From: Oryzias latipes
Lineage: Eukaryota > Chordata > Actinopteri > Beloniformes > Adrianichthyidae
Direction: 5' to 3'
NCBI RefSeq assembly: GCF_002234675.1
Contig: NC_019868.2
Coordinates: 26,674,293-26,738,292, forward strand
Length of the DNA: 64,000 nt
Below the pieces are notes generated by a model. It was not told the DNA's origin and did not search any database. It saw only the letters and a list, made by a program, of their open reading frames with translations. A program made the position numbers and the translations under genes. Shown here in pieces: positions 11,355 to 21,031 of the stretch (position 1 is its first letter; every line of letters begins with the position of its first letter).

Positions 11355-11425
11355 TCGCTTTTCTCAAATTTCCCTTCGTGGATTAATAAAGTTGATCTTG
11401 AAAGTGGATTAATAAAGTTGATCTT
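11355..11425 (+). repeat. Retroelement 3' tail with duplicated terminal unit
   Basis: TTTCCCTTCGTGGATTAATA followed by a second copy of GTGGATTAATAAAGTTGATC. Such a GGATTAATAAAGT tail is typical of 3' ends of fish LINEs and their SINEs. Only the tail remains. Confidence 0.5.
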
Positions 11426-11959
11426 AAATCTTTCTCCCAGTTTTAGGGTCACAGTCCCTGAGTGTCCACCACTTTATTGGGCAACTGCCGTCTCACTTTT
11501 TTTTTAAAACCAATTTTCATTTCTCTTGTGATTTTTGAAGGTCAGTGGCTTGATGCCAGGTATTAGCCCCTTACATGATTTATTATGATTTAATACAGAG
11601 AGGACATCAACTCTTTCCATGTTGGAGATCCCCTTAGACTGATCAGAGCTGGTGGACCAAGATTTATCCATACCTTTTTGAATGAGATGTGGCAGCAATT
11701 AATTTTATTTTTAAATGTTATGTGTGCAATTCAAAGTTTAAAATATCTATTATCTTCTATTGTTCGACTATGAGAATAATGTAATAACTTGTGTGTATAA
11801 CTACTAAGTCAAAAAAATCCTAATCAAATAAGATATTTTTCAAATTTCATGCAATTTCTTCATCTAATATGATATACATTGGACAGAAATAGAAAATATT
11901 TGATAAAACTCTTCTCTTGTACGACTGCGGAAACTCCGATTTTCTGGATGGCAGTGAAT

Positions 11960-12000
11960 CTTTCACAACTTCCGCTAAATCCGTCGCTCCTTCCGGTTAG
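11960..12000 (+). promoter_or_regulatory. pfdn6 promoter with two ETS-type sites
   Basis: ACTTCCGC at 11968-11975 and CCTTCCGGT at 11989-11997 match the ETS/GABP core CTTCCG, about 100-130 bp before the pfdn6 start codon. Such sites are common in housekeeping promoters. Confidence 0.45.
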
Positions 12001-12094
12001 CTAGCGCAGTTCTCCCATTCTGTGTTGTTAGCTCTGAAACCTCTAGATACATTTATTTAACGTTTACACGGTTATTACAAACAAGTCATAAAAC

Positions 12095-15000
12095 ATGGCA
12101 GATGCAATTCAAAAGAAATTAAAAGCGGAATTAGAAAAATATTCGCAGGTGCAGAAAGGTAGGTACCTGTTAGCTGCTAGTGTGCCATGATGTTGTTACC
12201 ATCGGGCAGCAGTTAGTTAGCCATGCCTGCACCCATGTTTCAAATATTTAAAGTAACTTTGAGATTTGACGTATTAAAAGAAATACAACTTACAAATGTC
12301 TGTTTTTTTTTCAGATGTGAGTAAAAGTATGTCCGTCAGGCAGAAACTGGAGACGCAGCTGACAGAAAACAACATAGTCAAAGAGGTACACGCCTAACCC
12401 TTAACAACATGTTTTTGTCCATTAGATATCTTTATGTTCAGTTTGACTGAAGATGTGACCTGTATATTTCCAGGAGCTCGATCTGCTGGACAGTTCTAAC
12501 ACCATTTACAAGCTTATCGGTCCAGTTTTAGTGAAGCAAGACTTGGATGAAGCCAAGGCCACGGTCACAAAAAGACTGGAGTACATCAATGGAGAAATGT
12601 AAGGAAAAGAAATACAAAAGAAAATGTATGGGATGCCCTAGTTAAAATGATATTTTCAAGCTTTAGTTTATAATATATAGCACTTACTATAAGCAGAGAC
12701 GTTTATAGTCATTTATTTGTAATGAAATATCAGCCACAGAAGCTGGAAATCTAGTTTTTATGGGTAGTTCTGAAAATTCAGGATAGACTTGAACATATTT
12801 CGTCGCCATGGTAAAATTTTGACCACAAATTCTGAGTTCTACCTTGAATAAATAGAGAAACAAAATGCACGACGAGAACACCTGATTTAAGCTGTCTTTA
12901 TAGAATATAGAATCACATAATTTGCCTTAAATTTACGCCATACCTTGAACCTTTTAATATTCAATTTCTACTGATACAATCTTATATCCTAAGACTGACA
13001 GTTGAAAGGTGAAGGCTTAATTTTTGACCTGAAACCCATAATTGTAGTATTTAAACATATAGACATTTTAGCAGACAGAAAACTATCTTATATCTTTACA
13101 TTATAAATGGGGTCCAATGTGCCCCAGATGAGTAATTAGTCAAATTTTGGGGGAAATAAAATAATATATTAAAAAAATGAATACAGCTTTTGCTTTAAAA
13201 TTAAATTAACAGTGTTGCTAAGTGATTATATCAGGTATTATGTTGCTTCATTCAATAGAAATATTTCTTTTTTTCATTACTGTGACACACTTTATGCTGG
13301 GGAAAACAGATGCATGTCACAGATATGCTTGTGTTTTTTTTTACATTAATATATAATAAAGACTGTACTCATAGTTTCTTTTAAATTAATGGAAGATGAA
13401 AAGTGGCTGATGAAAAAAGGGTTGTGCAGAAATAAAAGTTGACCTTGGCTGGTTGTACCTTCAAAAAAGAAATAAATGGGATCCCACAGCTGTCCGTTTG
13501 GGGCCTTAAATTAATTATGTCATATAATATTTACATGTTCTTAAAGTTAAAATAGTTTTATATTTGCTGTCCATGCATCTGAGATACTTTTGGACAGGTT
13601 TTTTCCCCATAATATTATATTTCATATCATTATGTTTGTAGTTGTTAAATTGTTTGTTCAATTAATACAAACTATCATTTATTTTAAACAAATGAATAGT
13701 AATTGTGAATAAATATTCTGACATTAACCTATTTATTAGCTTTTATCGTCTCATTATGTCATTTAGGCCTGCACAATATACCGCAAATTTATCGTTATCG
13801 CGACATCAAGCTGTGCAATATGCATACCGCAAAAGACGGCGAAAATCGCAATAAATGGTTACCTTAACCCTTGTGCTATCCTAGGCACTTTAACATTGGG
13901 AGTTGGGTCATCTAGACCCACTAGACAGTGCACTGAACAATTTTTCTTCAATAATTTGTGATCTTCACTGGTGTCCATGGATTACATGAAATCTTTCCAC
14001 CTTTGTCCACCTTTGTCATGGTAGGGAGAACACGTCAATGTAAGGGGGGGGTCATCTAAGATAGCACAAGGGTTAAGTGTGCTAAAACAAACTCATGGCA
14101 GCTTGAAATATTGAACAAATGAAATAAATCCCTTTATGCATTTAACCAATCGGAAGGACCCGTTTACGCTGTTGATCAATCAAATGAGCCCTTTTATGTT
14201 TGATGTTTGCCTCCTACGTCGACAAGGGTCATTTGGAGTATGATTTTTATACTGTTGCATTGAAATGGAAATTATGTTTTTGGTTGGTTTGACATTTGTT
14301 TATATACCGCAAATTATATCGTTATCGCAATATTAATCACCAATATCGCATATCGCGAGTTTTCCTCATATCGTGCAGCCCTAGTGTCATTTGTATTTCA
14401 TCTTTTAACGTCGGACACTGAAATCGTAAAGCAGTTTGTATCTTAAATCTGTCAAAAATGACTTTAGCATTAATCAAAAGGAGGATTGTGTCACACTATT
14501 TTAGGTTCTTGTTTATTTATTTACATATCTATGTTGTACAAGTATTTTGCCTGTTATTTTCTATAGGTAATTCTTTCTTCAGTTAAAACAAGAATTAGCT
14601 TTGATATTCTGTACTGTGTTGTAAAAACAAGTCTTTTGTTTTTACAGCAGCTCATTCATCCTGTTGGAGATTATTATTGAGCGTTTTTTCTGTCTTTAAA
14701 ATTGTATTTTTTCTTAGACTTCTCTTTATAATACTGGTCACGTGCTTTGGTTACTTCAGGTGTTATTCTTGTCTGGGCCAGTAGGAGGCAGTGTAAGAAT
14801 TGAAAGTAAAATCTCCGAAACAGTACCTGTTGCAACAAAATCACAAATATTATATTCCAAGTCTTTTTCGGGTTAACCACCATTTTCTTAAATATAAATG
14901 CGATTTGCACATTTGTTTGGCAATTCTAGATTTGTATTACTAGCATGTGTGCTTTACGTTTCAGGTGATGCATTCACTACTGTTCTTGTCTGTTCAGTCA

Positions 15001-15118
15001 AAGATACGAGACGCTCCTCAAAGACATGGAGAAGAGGGCTGACGACCATCGGGAGGTTCTGACAAGTCTGCAGCAGGAGCTCCACAAAGCTCAAGGCCGG
15101 ACTGGTGGAAAGATCTGA
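12095..15118 (+). CDS. pfdn6: Prefoldin subunit 6
   Basis: Four exons: 12095-12158, 12315-12385, 12474-12598 and 14998-15118 (stop TGA 15116-15118). They join in phase to 126 residues, close to human PFDN6 (129). Prefoldin is a cytosolic hexamer of two alpha and four beta subunits that hands unfolded actin and tubulin to the CCT chaperonin; subunit 6 is beta-type. The protein starts MADAIQKKLKAELEKYSQVQ and contains the family core KLETQLTENNIVKEELDLLD, then IYKLIGPVLVKQDLDEAKAT. Heptad-rich N- and C-terminal helices suit the coiled-coil arms of prefoldin. Intron 3 is 2.4 kb and holds nested MITEs. The gene diverges from mmgt1, with ETS motifs in the upstream 130 bp. Confidence 0.95.
13764..14383. 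mobile_element. hAT-like MITE in pfdn6 intron 3
   Basis: 620 bp bounded by TAGGCCTGCACAATAT and ATATCGTGCAGCCCTA (inverted), with internal sub-terminal matches around CGCAAAT..ATCGTTATCGC at both ends. The flanks ATGTCATT and GTGTCATT match in 7 of 8 bases, as expected for the 8 bp target duplication of hAT elements. No transposase. About 210 bp of its length is a second, inserted MITE. Confidence 0.75.
13864..14076. mobile_element. piggyBac-like MITE, copy 2, nested in the hAT-like MITE
   Basis: Ends TTAACCCTTGTGCTATC and GATAGCACAAGGGTTAA, with TTAA at both borders as in piggyBac target duplications. The body matches 124-345. The nesting shows it inserted after the hAT-like element. Confidence 0.8.
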
Positions 15119-15206
15119 TTGACGGCGGCGTCTAAAGTCAACCGCCGCAGAAACACGAAACCCTGTCGGCTTACTCCACAGTCTGCTCATTTCCACTGTT
15201 GCTAAT

Positions 15207-15212
15207 AATAAA
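15207..15212 (+). terminator. Poly(A) signal of pfdn6
   Basis: AATAAA 89 bp after the pfdn6 stop codon, followed by a T-rich stretch. Confidence 0.7.
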
Positions 15213-15531
15213 TGTTTTTTTTTTCCATGAACTGTCATTCTTTATTTCACAATCAGAACAATCCGGATGATTTTAACCAAAGTTCTGTACAAGAATAAAG
15301 TTTTAAAACCAGGAAATGTGATAAAAATACCAAAATTTAAATCTACAATAAATGGAATAAAACTCATTTATTTAAAAATAATAATAAAATCCCAAAAGGA
15401 AACAAAAAACAACCACATCAAATTCAAAACAAATGTCTTCAAAAAACAAGATGCAGATCCTGCAGAAAACTCCAGGGGTAACATTTGCTGTGGGGCAGAC
15501 GCTCCACGCGTGGCCCGCCCTCCCACTCACA

Positions 15532-16562
15532 GAAGGTGCAGCATAGTTTTAATTACTTTTTATTGAACTTTAGAGGATGACACATTCACATAACTACAAT
15601 AGAGAGACATAAAAAAGGAAAAAGAATAAGACACAAAGAAGAAAAATCAACATTGGAATTGTAGTACACAACATTGTCACATAACATGTGATCTTCAAAT
15701 GTGTTGAATAGTGGTTTGATTTTTAAAAATCTGCTTTTATGGATGAAGAATTTCCCAGAAATTAATAAAGTAATAAATGCCAAATCAAATAATTTATCAC
15801 CAGAAACTACTCCAAATAATACAATGTGTTTTTGTAACTGATTAGAAATAGGAAAAGGAAACGTTGAGGAGCAACAACAAAAGAAATCCTCCCAAAAACC
15901 TTTAGAATATAGACATTCAAAAAACAGATGATCAAGTGATTCTATATTTATATCGCAGAAAGAACAGTTATTTTCTTGAAACCAAAAACGTACATGGAGT
16001 AGGTCTTTGCATGGATAGACTGCATTCATTCTTTTAAAATGGGTTTCTTTGTATTTTGAAAAAATTGGGTATTTACTGAACTGAGATCTGAACTTGCTTA
16101 TTTCCTCTTTTGTGTAATGCTGTGACATAGAAGGATTTTTGTAAGATGTTGGAAACGGTTCTCTAACAAACAAAGATCTCATAAATGAGTTTGGAAGTTT
16201 GGAAATAAGCGGTTGATCATCGCACATCAGAGATGGAAGCTGAACTTGAACATTTTGAACCAGACTGGAGGACATTTGGATCAAAGTCTGAGGCTTTGAT
16301 GACATTGTTGTTTTGTTTTCTATCATTTCATTTAAAATTGCTGGAAAAAGTTTCAAATGAGATAAAGTTTCCATCATCATCCATAATATGTCATAATGAC
16401 CAAATACCATTATTAATCCAATTTTTGTAAAATATTGATTTGTTCCAACATAAAATATACCGACAGTTCCATATGGGAGTGTTGTGTGGACTAAAGTCAT
16501 GTTTGAATATGAGTTTCCAGTTCAGTAACCCCTGCTGATGATAAGGAAGGTGCAGCATTGTT
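15532..16562 (-). mobile_element. 5'-truncated LINE (L1/Tx1-like) with target-site duplication
   Basis: A 304-codon frame on the - strand (15586-16500) encodes the C-terminal end of a LINE ORF2: a region ending HFKRMNAVYPCKDLLHVRFW, then a CxxC...H...C finger (CSFCDINIESLDHLFFEC) followed by FWEDF. The reverse transcriptase and endonuclease parts are missing, as in ordinary 5' truncation. The 3' end has AATAAA-like and A-rich sequence. The 17 bp duplications at 15532-15548 and 16546-16562 (GAAGGTGCAGCAT plus AGTT or TGTT, one mismatch) mark the insertion. The well-kept frame suggests a fairly young copy. The clade is an estimate. Confidence 0.75.
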
Positions 16563-16639
16563 CCACGCACCACAGAGAGGACCTGCTTCACTGCAGGCTC
16601 TCCAAGCTGCAGGGGAGCCTGCAAGTATCCGTTCTCGGT

Positions 16640-17381
16640 TTCACAATGAGAGTGCCACAAAACCGCATGTTATCTCATACTGGAATAGGTTTGGCTGTAG
16701 AATTCAGTGGGAAAAGGTTTCTCCCCGGCCCCAAAAGTATTTTATCACAAACAAAATTAAAGAAATTTCTTTCAAAATTCTTCATACATTTTATCCAGTG
16801 AAAAACTTCTTTATCAAAAGGAAAAAAGATCTGGACATGAAATGTTCATTTTGTCATTTCCCACCAGAAACGGTGCCTCGTCTTTTTTGGTTTTGCTCCT
16901 TCACTCAAGTATTTTGGAAAGATTTGATAAATTTAATAAGAACTCATCGATGTAAAGATTATAAATTATTTTATGAGTTTATTGTTTTGGGATATTTTAC
17001 ACAAGGGAGATTTAATGCAGAGAAAATATATGTAGTTAATTTACTTATAATTATGGCTACTTCATACAGGAGTGTAAATATGCTAACAAAAAAACAGTAT
17101 TTTATGTTTTCCAGAAATAAATGGTTCTGTATTTAAACAATATAAGATCCTCCACTAACAAAAAAGCTGTTAGAACAGTGGAAACATGGTCTCTTTTAAA
17201 ATTTTCAAAGATTCCTTTGCTTTTATATGTTTTGTTTTATTTCTGCTTAAACTGTTTTACATTATTATTACGTTTTTTTTTTTGTTCATTTCCCTGGCAA
17301 ACGTGACAATTGTCTTTTGCACACAGTGTGGAGTTTTGTGTTTGTTATTTTGTATGTGCAATATTTGTTAATTAAAAAAAA
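16640..17381 (+). mobile_element. 5'-truncated LINE tail (L1/Tx1-like), opposite orientation
   Basis: The + strand frame through 16660-17136 encodes a related ORF2 C-terminus: HVISYWNRFGC, then KILHTFYPVKNFF, and a finger CSFCHFPPETVPRLFWFC followed by FWKDL. It differs clearly from the - strand neighbour, so these are two insertions of related families, not one inverted element. The end is AT-rich, finishing with an A run near 17374-17381. The left edge is uncertain. Confidence 0.65.
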
Positions 17382-17389
17382 CCTGCAGG

Positions 17390-17820
17390 GACAGGTGGAG
17401 CAAGGCGGCTGCACCCAAAGGCAGCTTTTGTCTTGTTCTGCGGCTGCGCGCGGCCGGCCCATCATTTCCGGCGCACGCTTAGGGCAGAACCATTCACACC
17501 CGAGGTGTTTTCCTAAAGTCCAGACTGGGGCAGTAAAAGCTGGCGGACACGTGGCTGTTAGATACATTATATACAGTCAAAACCACCTTATTTCGTTCTA
17601 ATCCAATCTTGCATTTGTGACGGAATTGCTACTTAAACCCAAAATCCGAACAGTTGAAACCTGAAAATGCGCGCAGTCTGCGGTGCTGAGGCGCGCGTGG
17701 ACCGTGGGAACCGACGGGCCAAAACGTGTTTATTGTTCGCGCTAGTGCGACAGCGGCACCCTGCAGAAGCAGCTGCTGGTTTAACGCCAGCGTGTTAACG
17801 AGCAACTGATGACAGCAAAA
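17390..17820. promoter_or_regulatory. GC/CpG-rich non-coding block
   Basis: Clearly richer in CpG than its surroundings. It contains CACGTG near 17550 and CGTGGGAA (an RBPJ-type core) at 17703-17710. No convincing coding frame in either strand. It could be a distal element of her5 (2.5 kb downstream of that gene's 3' end) or the promoter of an unseen transcript. Confidence 0.3.
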
Positions 17821-19744
17821 GGTGGAGAGAAAAACAACAATTGGAAGACAGGAACCTGGATGCAACAGAACCCACTTATACCTCAGAAACAAAAGAAGAG
17901 ACAGCAAAACCTCCATCATGCGCAGAACATTTGTGTACTTGCTTTTCATTCAACAAAATCTTGTTCCAAAATTGTGTGTTTTTTGGCTTTTTACTGAGTG
18001 ACCACAACGATTTTTTCAGCTGCGTTTTAGGTTAAAGGTTTTATCTTAATTGCATTTCTTCAAAAACCAGATGGTTTACAAACACTTTCTGTTTAGTCTA
18101 TTATAAAATTTATTTTAGTTGGATTTGTAACCCATTGATGTTTGGTTGAAATGAAACACAAAGTTCCAGGATTATTTTGCAAATTGACACATTTCTGCCG
18201 TCTGACAGTTTTTCCACATGATTTACTTTCAACGTTTTGCTTCCAACTCCCACTGTTGCATCCCACCTATTGTTTGATTTATTTTTTATTTTTATACATT
18301 CTGAGGTGTAAATGTTAATATAATAACTAACATAATAGGAATATTATAAGAGAAAGAAAACCAGATTCCTTATATTGCCTTTACAATCTAATCAATTAAT
18401 TTTCTGATGAGATTTTAGGTCCTTTTGTGCGGTTTATCCTTTAGTAGTGATTTTTTTACTGCTTTACAGTTTGCTCTAATAGTTTATCTTTAAAACAGTT
18501 TTTTTGTAGTCACACTTTTTAGTACAACTCCAGTCTCTTTGTTTTTACAGATAAACCTGAAACTGTCCAAATTACAATTTACAAAAAATTATGGCAAAAG
18601 ATTTTTAAGCAGTTTTTTAAAAATGTTTTATAACAAAGATCAAACATGTAGAGACTAAATAAAATGTATAAATTAAAAAAAACTCCTAAAAAATAAATAA
18701 ATATATATTTTGGTGATATTATTTGAGGGTTGGTATCATAACATCATTGCAGACAGCTGATGTACTGTACGGTGAACAAACCCCAAAATATGTTAGACAC
18801 ACAAGTCCAACACTAATATTATTTTGTATTGGTATATTTAGGAGGTCCAATGGCTTCACATGCATCTATTCTTTTTGTTTTTATATCAGTGTTGTCCTTT
18901 GGAGATGAAAGGATCAATAAATTGTCTGGATGGACAAGTTAACTGGTTGGTTTTGTGGGGCAGGAGTTTGTCACTAATGTAAGAATCAAATACGCGTTTG
19001 GTAAATAAGTTGCTTTAGAACGAATCTATGTGATCAACAGCGGTTAGGAAAGTTTAAACATGTCGTCGTGGCTCCTTCTCACACTTGAGCAAACTCTGGA
19101 AGGACCAAAGTGAATCTATTTCCAGTTTTATTCGATTAACACAGTGGCGGCTTTTCTTCTGAGCCCTAAACTGCACAAAAGCGCATCCTGACCTGAGATC
19201 AGCCCATTTAATTTAAATCTAAATCTATTTTATGACATGCTATGAACATAAGAGCATAATATTTGCACTCTGCTTAGACAAGATTTTAATGTTATGTCAG
19301 AAATGGGAATTAATGGACTTACAATACAAAGCTATGCATTGTATTGTTTATTTTGTGTGTGTCCAACATTTGCAATTGATTTTTTTATTGCTCTTTGTAT
19401 CAAATGCAGGATAGTGATTGTAAAGAAATTTTACTGAAGCCTTTTATTTAAGAAATTTCTGTAAAAAGAGGGCTGTGAGCAGATTTTTCAAAAGTTTACT
19501 TAAACTCCAACAATTGAATCTGTGAGTCAGAGGGGTGAAAAGGTGTAACCAGATACCAAAATTTTTACTTTAATCTATTTATACAAACCTGATTGTGATA
19601 GATCTACCTTTAGTTAATGGTTAAATACCATAGATCCACATAGCATGAAGGAAATCTGATGTAAATCGATTTTTATTTGAAATAGTTTAACAGTCTCAAA
19701 GCAAAACACTTTAGTCATGTCAAATGGTTGATCACATCTTCATT
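17821..19744. other. AT-rich intergenic stretch, nothing recognised
   Basis: No gene, tRNA or recognisable element seen; short AT-rich frames only. Confidence 0.6.
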
Positions 19745-20038
19745 TTACGCATTACCTTTCTCTTTACTCGATGGAGGGACGCTCATAGGGCGCATGTAGA
19801 TTCTGCGGATCCTTACAGTCTGACCCTGAACAACCACCATCTGTCGCTTGTCTACATTTGTATAAAAACTGCTCTGAATGTCGTGGCTTCTCTTTAACAC
19901 TTCAATGGGGAGCCTAGCCTGTCCAACCTGCTTTGGAGTATGTGCGAACTGGGCTGTGGATGGCTCCCCTTTCTCTGCTGGCGCTGCTGATGGGCCACTC
20001 CTGGCGCAAGGATCGCCCAGGAAATCGTGTTTTAAAAT
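19745..20038 (-). CDS. Unassigned exon-like open frame
   Basis: On the - strand a 97-codon frame is open from just after a TGA (20039-20041) to TAA (19745-19747). It has no early ATG. It includes DIQSSFYTNVDKRQMVVVQ, then GQTVRIRRIYMRPMS and VPPSSKEKG. The base composition is higher in complexity than the flanks and the residue mix looks coding. A donor-like GTAATG follows an AAAG at 19756. I see no convincing acceptor, so it may be an internal exon with a weak acceptor, a decayed gene piece or a retrocopied fragment. It lies 248 bp beyond the her5 stop on the same strand. I do not recognise the family. Confidence 0.35.
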   Translation of the reverse strand: MLKHDFLGDPCARSGPSAAPAEKGEPSTAQFAHTPKQVGQARLPIEVLKRSHDIQSSFYTNVDKRQMVVVQGQTVRIRRIYMRPMSVPPSSKEKGNA

Positions 20039-20285
20039 TCATCGCAACACATTTCACGTCTTATAATGCAGACATCTCAGAGCATATGGAATAAAAACAC
20101 ATTTTTCGCGTGGAATTCATAACAAAATCTAAAGCAGTAGCAAAAAAATTCAACTTTAGCTCCATGCGTAAAATCAAGATGCTTTTTTTCTCATTGGGCT
20201 TCATAAAAAGCTTTTTGTCTGTGCAAAATTTAAGACTCTATAAGGGAAAACACACATTTACTTTAAAATCATCCTTATGTTAGAG

Positions 20286-21031
20286 TCACTGCGGCCAAGG
20301 CCTCCACACCGGATCCGTTATGTGTGCGGAAACCTCAGCGGAGAAAAGAAGCTTCCCGGTGTCACGTGGGAGTCCTGCGCCCTGCGTCAGCTCCTGCTGG
20401 GGGGCTGCAGAGGCCGTGTCACCAGGAAGTATGGGCATCACGCTTGTGTGGATGCGTCCAAAAGTGGCAGGATTCTGCTCCGGGCGCGTAAAGCCAGCCT
20501 GGACTGGACCTGCCACGCTCTCTCCCAATTCCTGACTCTTACTGGATATGAAGTGGCTGACCTTCAGCAGGCAGGACCTCATTCCATCACGGTAGTGGTG
20601 CTCCGGATCTCCGGACAGGGTCCTGCCGGCCTGCTTTCCCTTCTCCAAGTCCGCCCTCAGGAATTCTACCACACTCTCGAGAATCTCTGCTTTCTCCACC
20701 TTCGGATTTTTAAGCTTCTATTGCACAAAAAGAAATAAAAACAAACAAAGAATTAAAAATAAACGTATTTCTGGTTAGGGAACACATCCTCAGACTCAGA
20801 TTTTTACCTCATTCTGGGTGTGTTTCACCATCAAAAGCCGCAAAGTCTCCAAACTGTGGTTGATGCGCTCCCGTCTGCGCCTCTCCATCAGCGGTTTGGA
20901 CATCTTGAAAATAATTGCAAAAACTCAACAGTTATTTCCCGACACGAATAAAGAAAACAAATAAAGAAGATAAACCTTACCCGTCTCGCCAAAGTGAGTT
21001 TGTTCATCTCGTCGGAGGACAAAGATTTCAT
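20286..21031 (-). CDS. her5: Hairy/E(spl)-related bHLH-Orange repressor Her5
   Basis: Three exons on the - strand: 20981-21031 (ATG 21029-21031), 20808-20903 and 20286-20717 (stop 20286-20288). They join in phase to 192 residues. The protein begins MKSLSSDEMNKLTLARR. The bHLH spans residues 18-75 or so (KPLMERRRRERINHSLETLR, then NEKLKNPKVEKAEILESVV), with the Pro in the basic region that is typical of Hes/Her proteins. An Orange-like segment follows (YRDGMRSCLLKVSHFISSKS). The Groucho-binding WRPW is present, followed by two extra residues (PQ). Her5 in fish marks and maintains the midbrain-hindbrain boundary progenitor pool as a nuclear repressor. It lies head to head with the her11-like gene; exon 2 has the same length (96 nt) and phase in both. 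The assignment over other Hes5-type genes rests on the PLME..RRRxRIN..LETLR and NEKLKNPKVEKAEILESVV wording and on the paired layout. Confidence 0.82.

Larger units (their letters stand above)
10561..11919. other. Intergenic region between mmgt1 and pfdn6
   Basis: AT-rich, no gene recognised. It holds an ACT trinucleotide repeat (10898-10950), a shorter one near 11070-11092, a CA run near 11222-11240, and a LINE/SINE-type 3' tail at 11355-11425. Confidence 0.7.

Noticed and set aside
16558-16650. N-terminal part of the frame continuing into the LINE
   Set aside because: Chance frame across the insertion border rather than a gene start.
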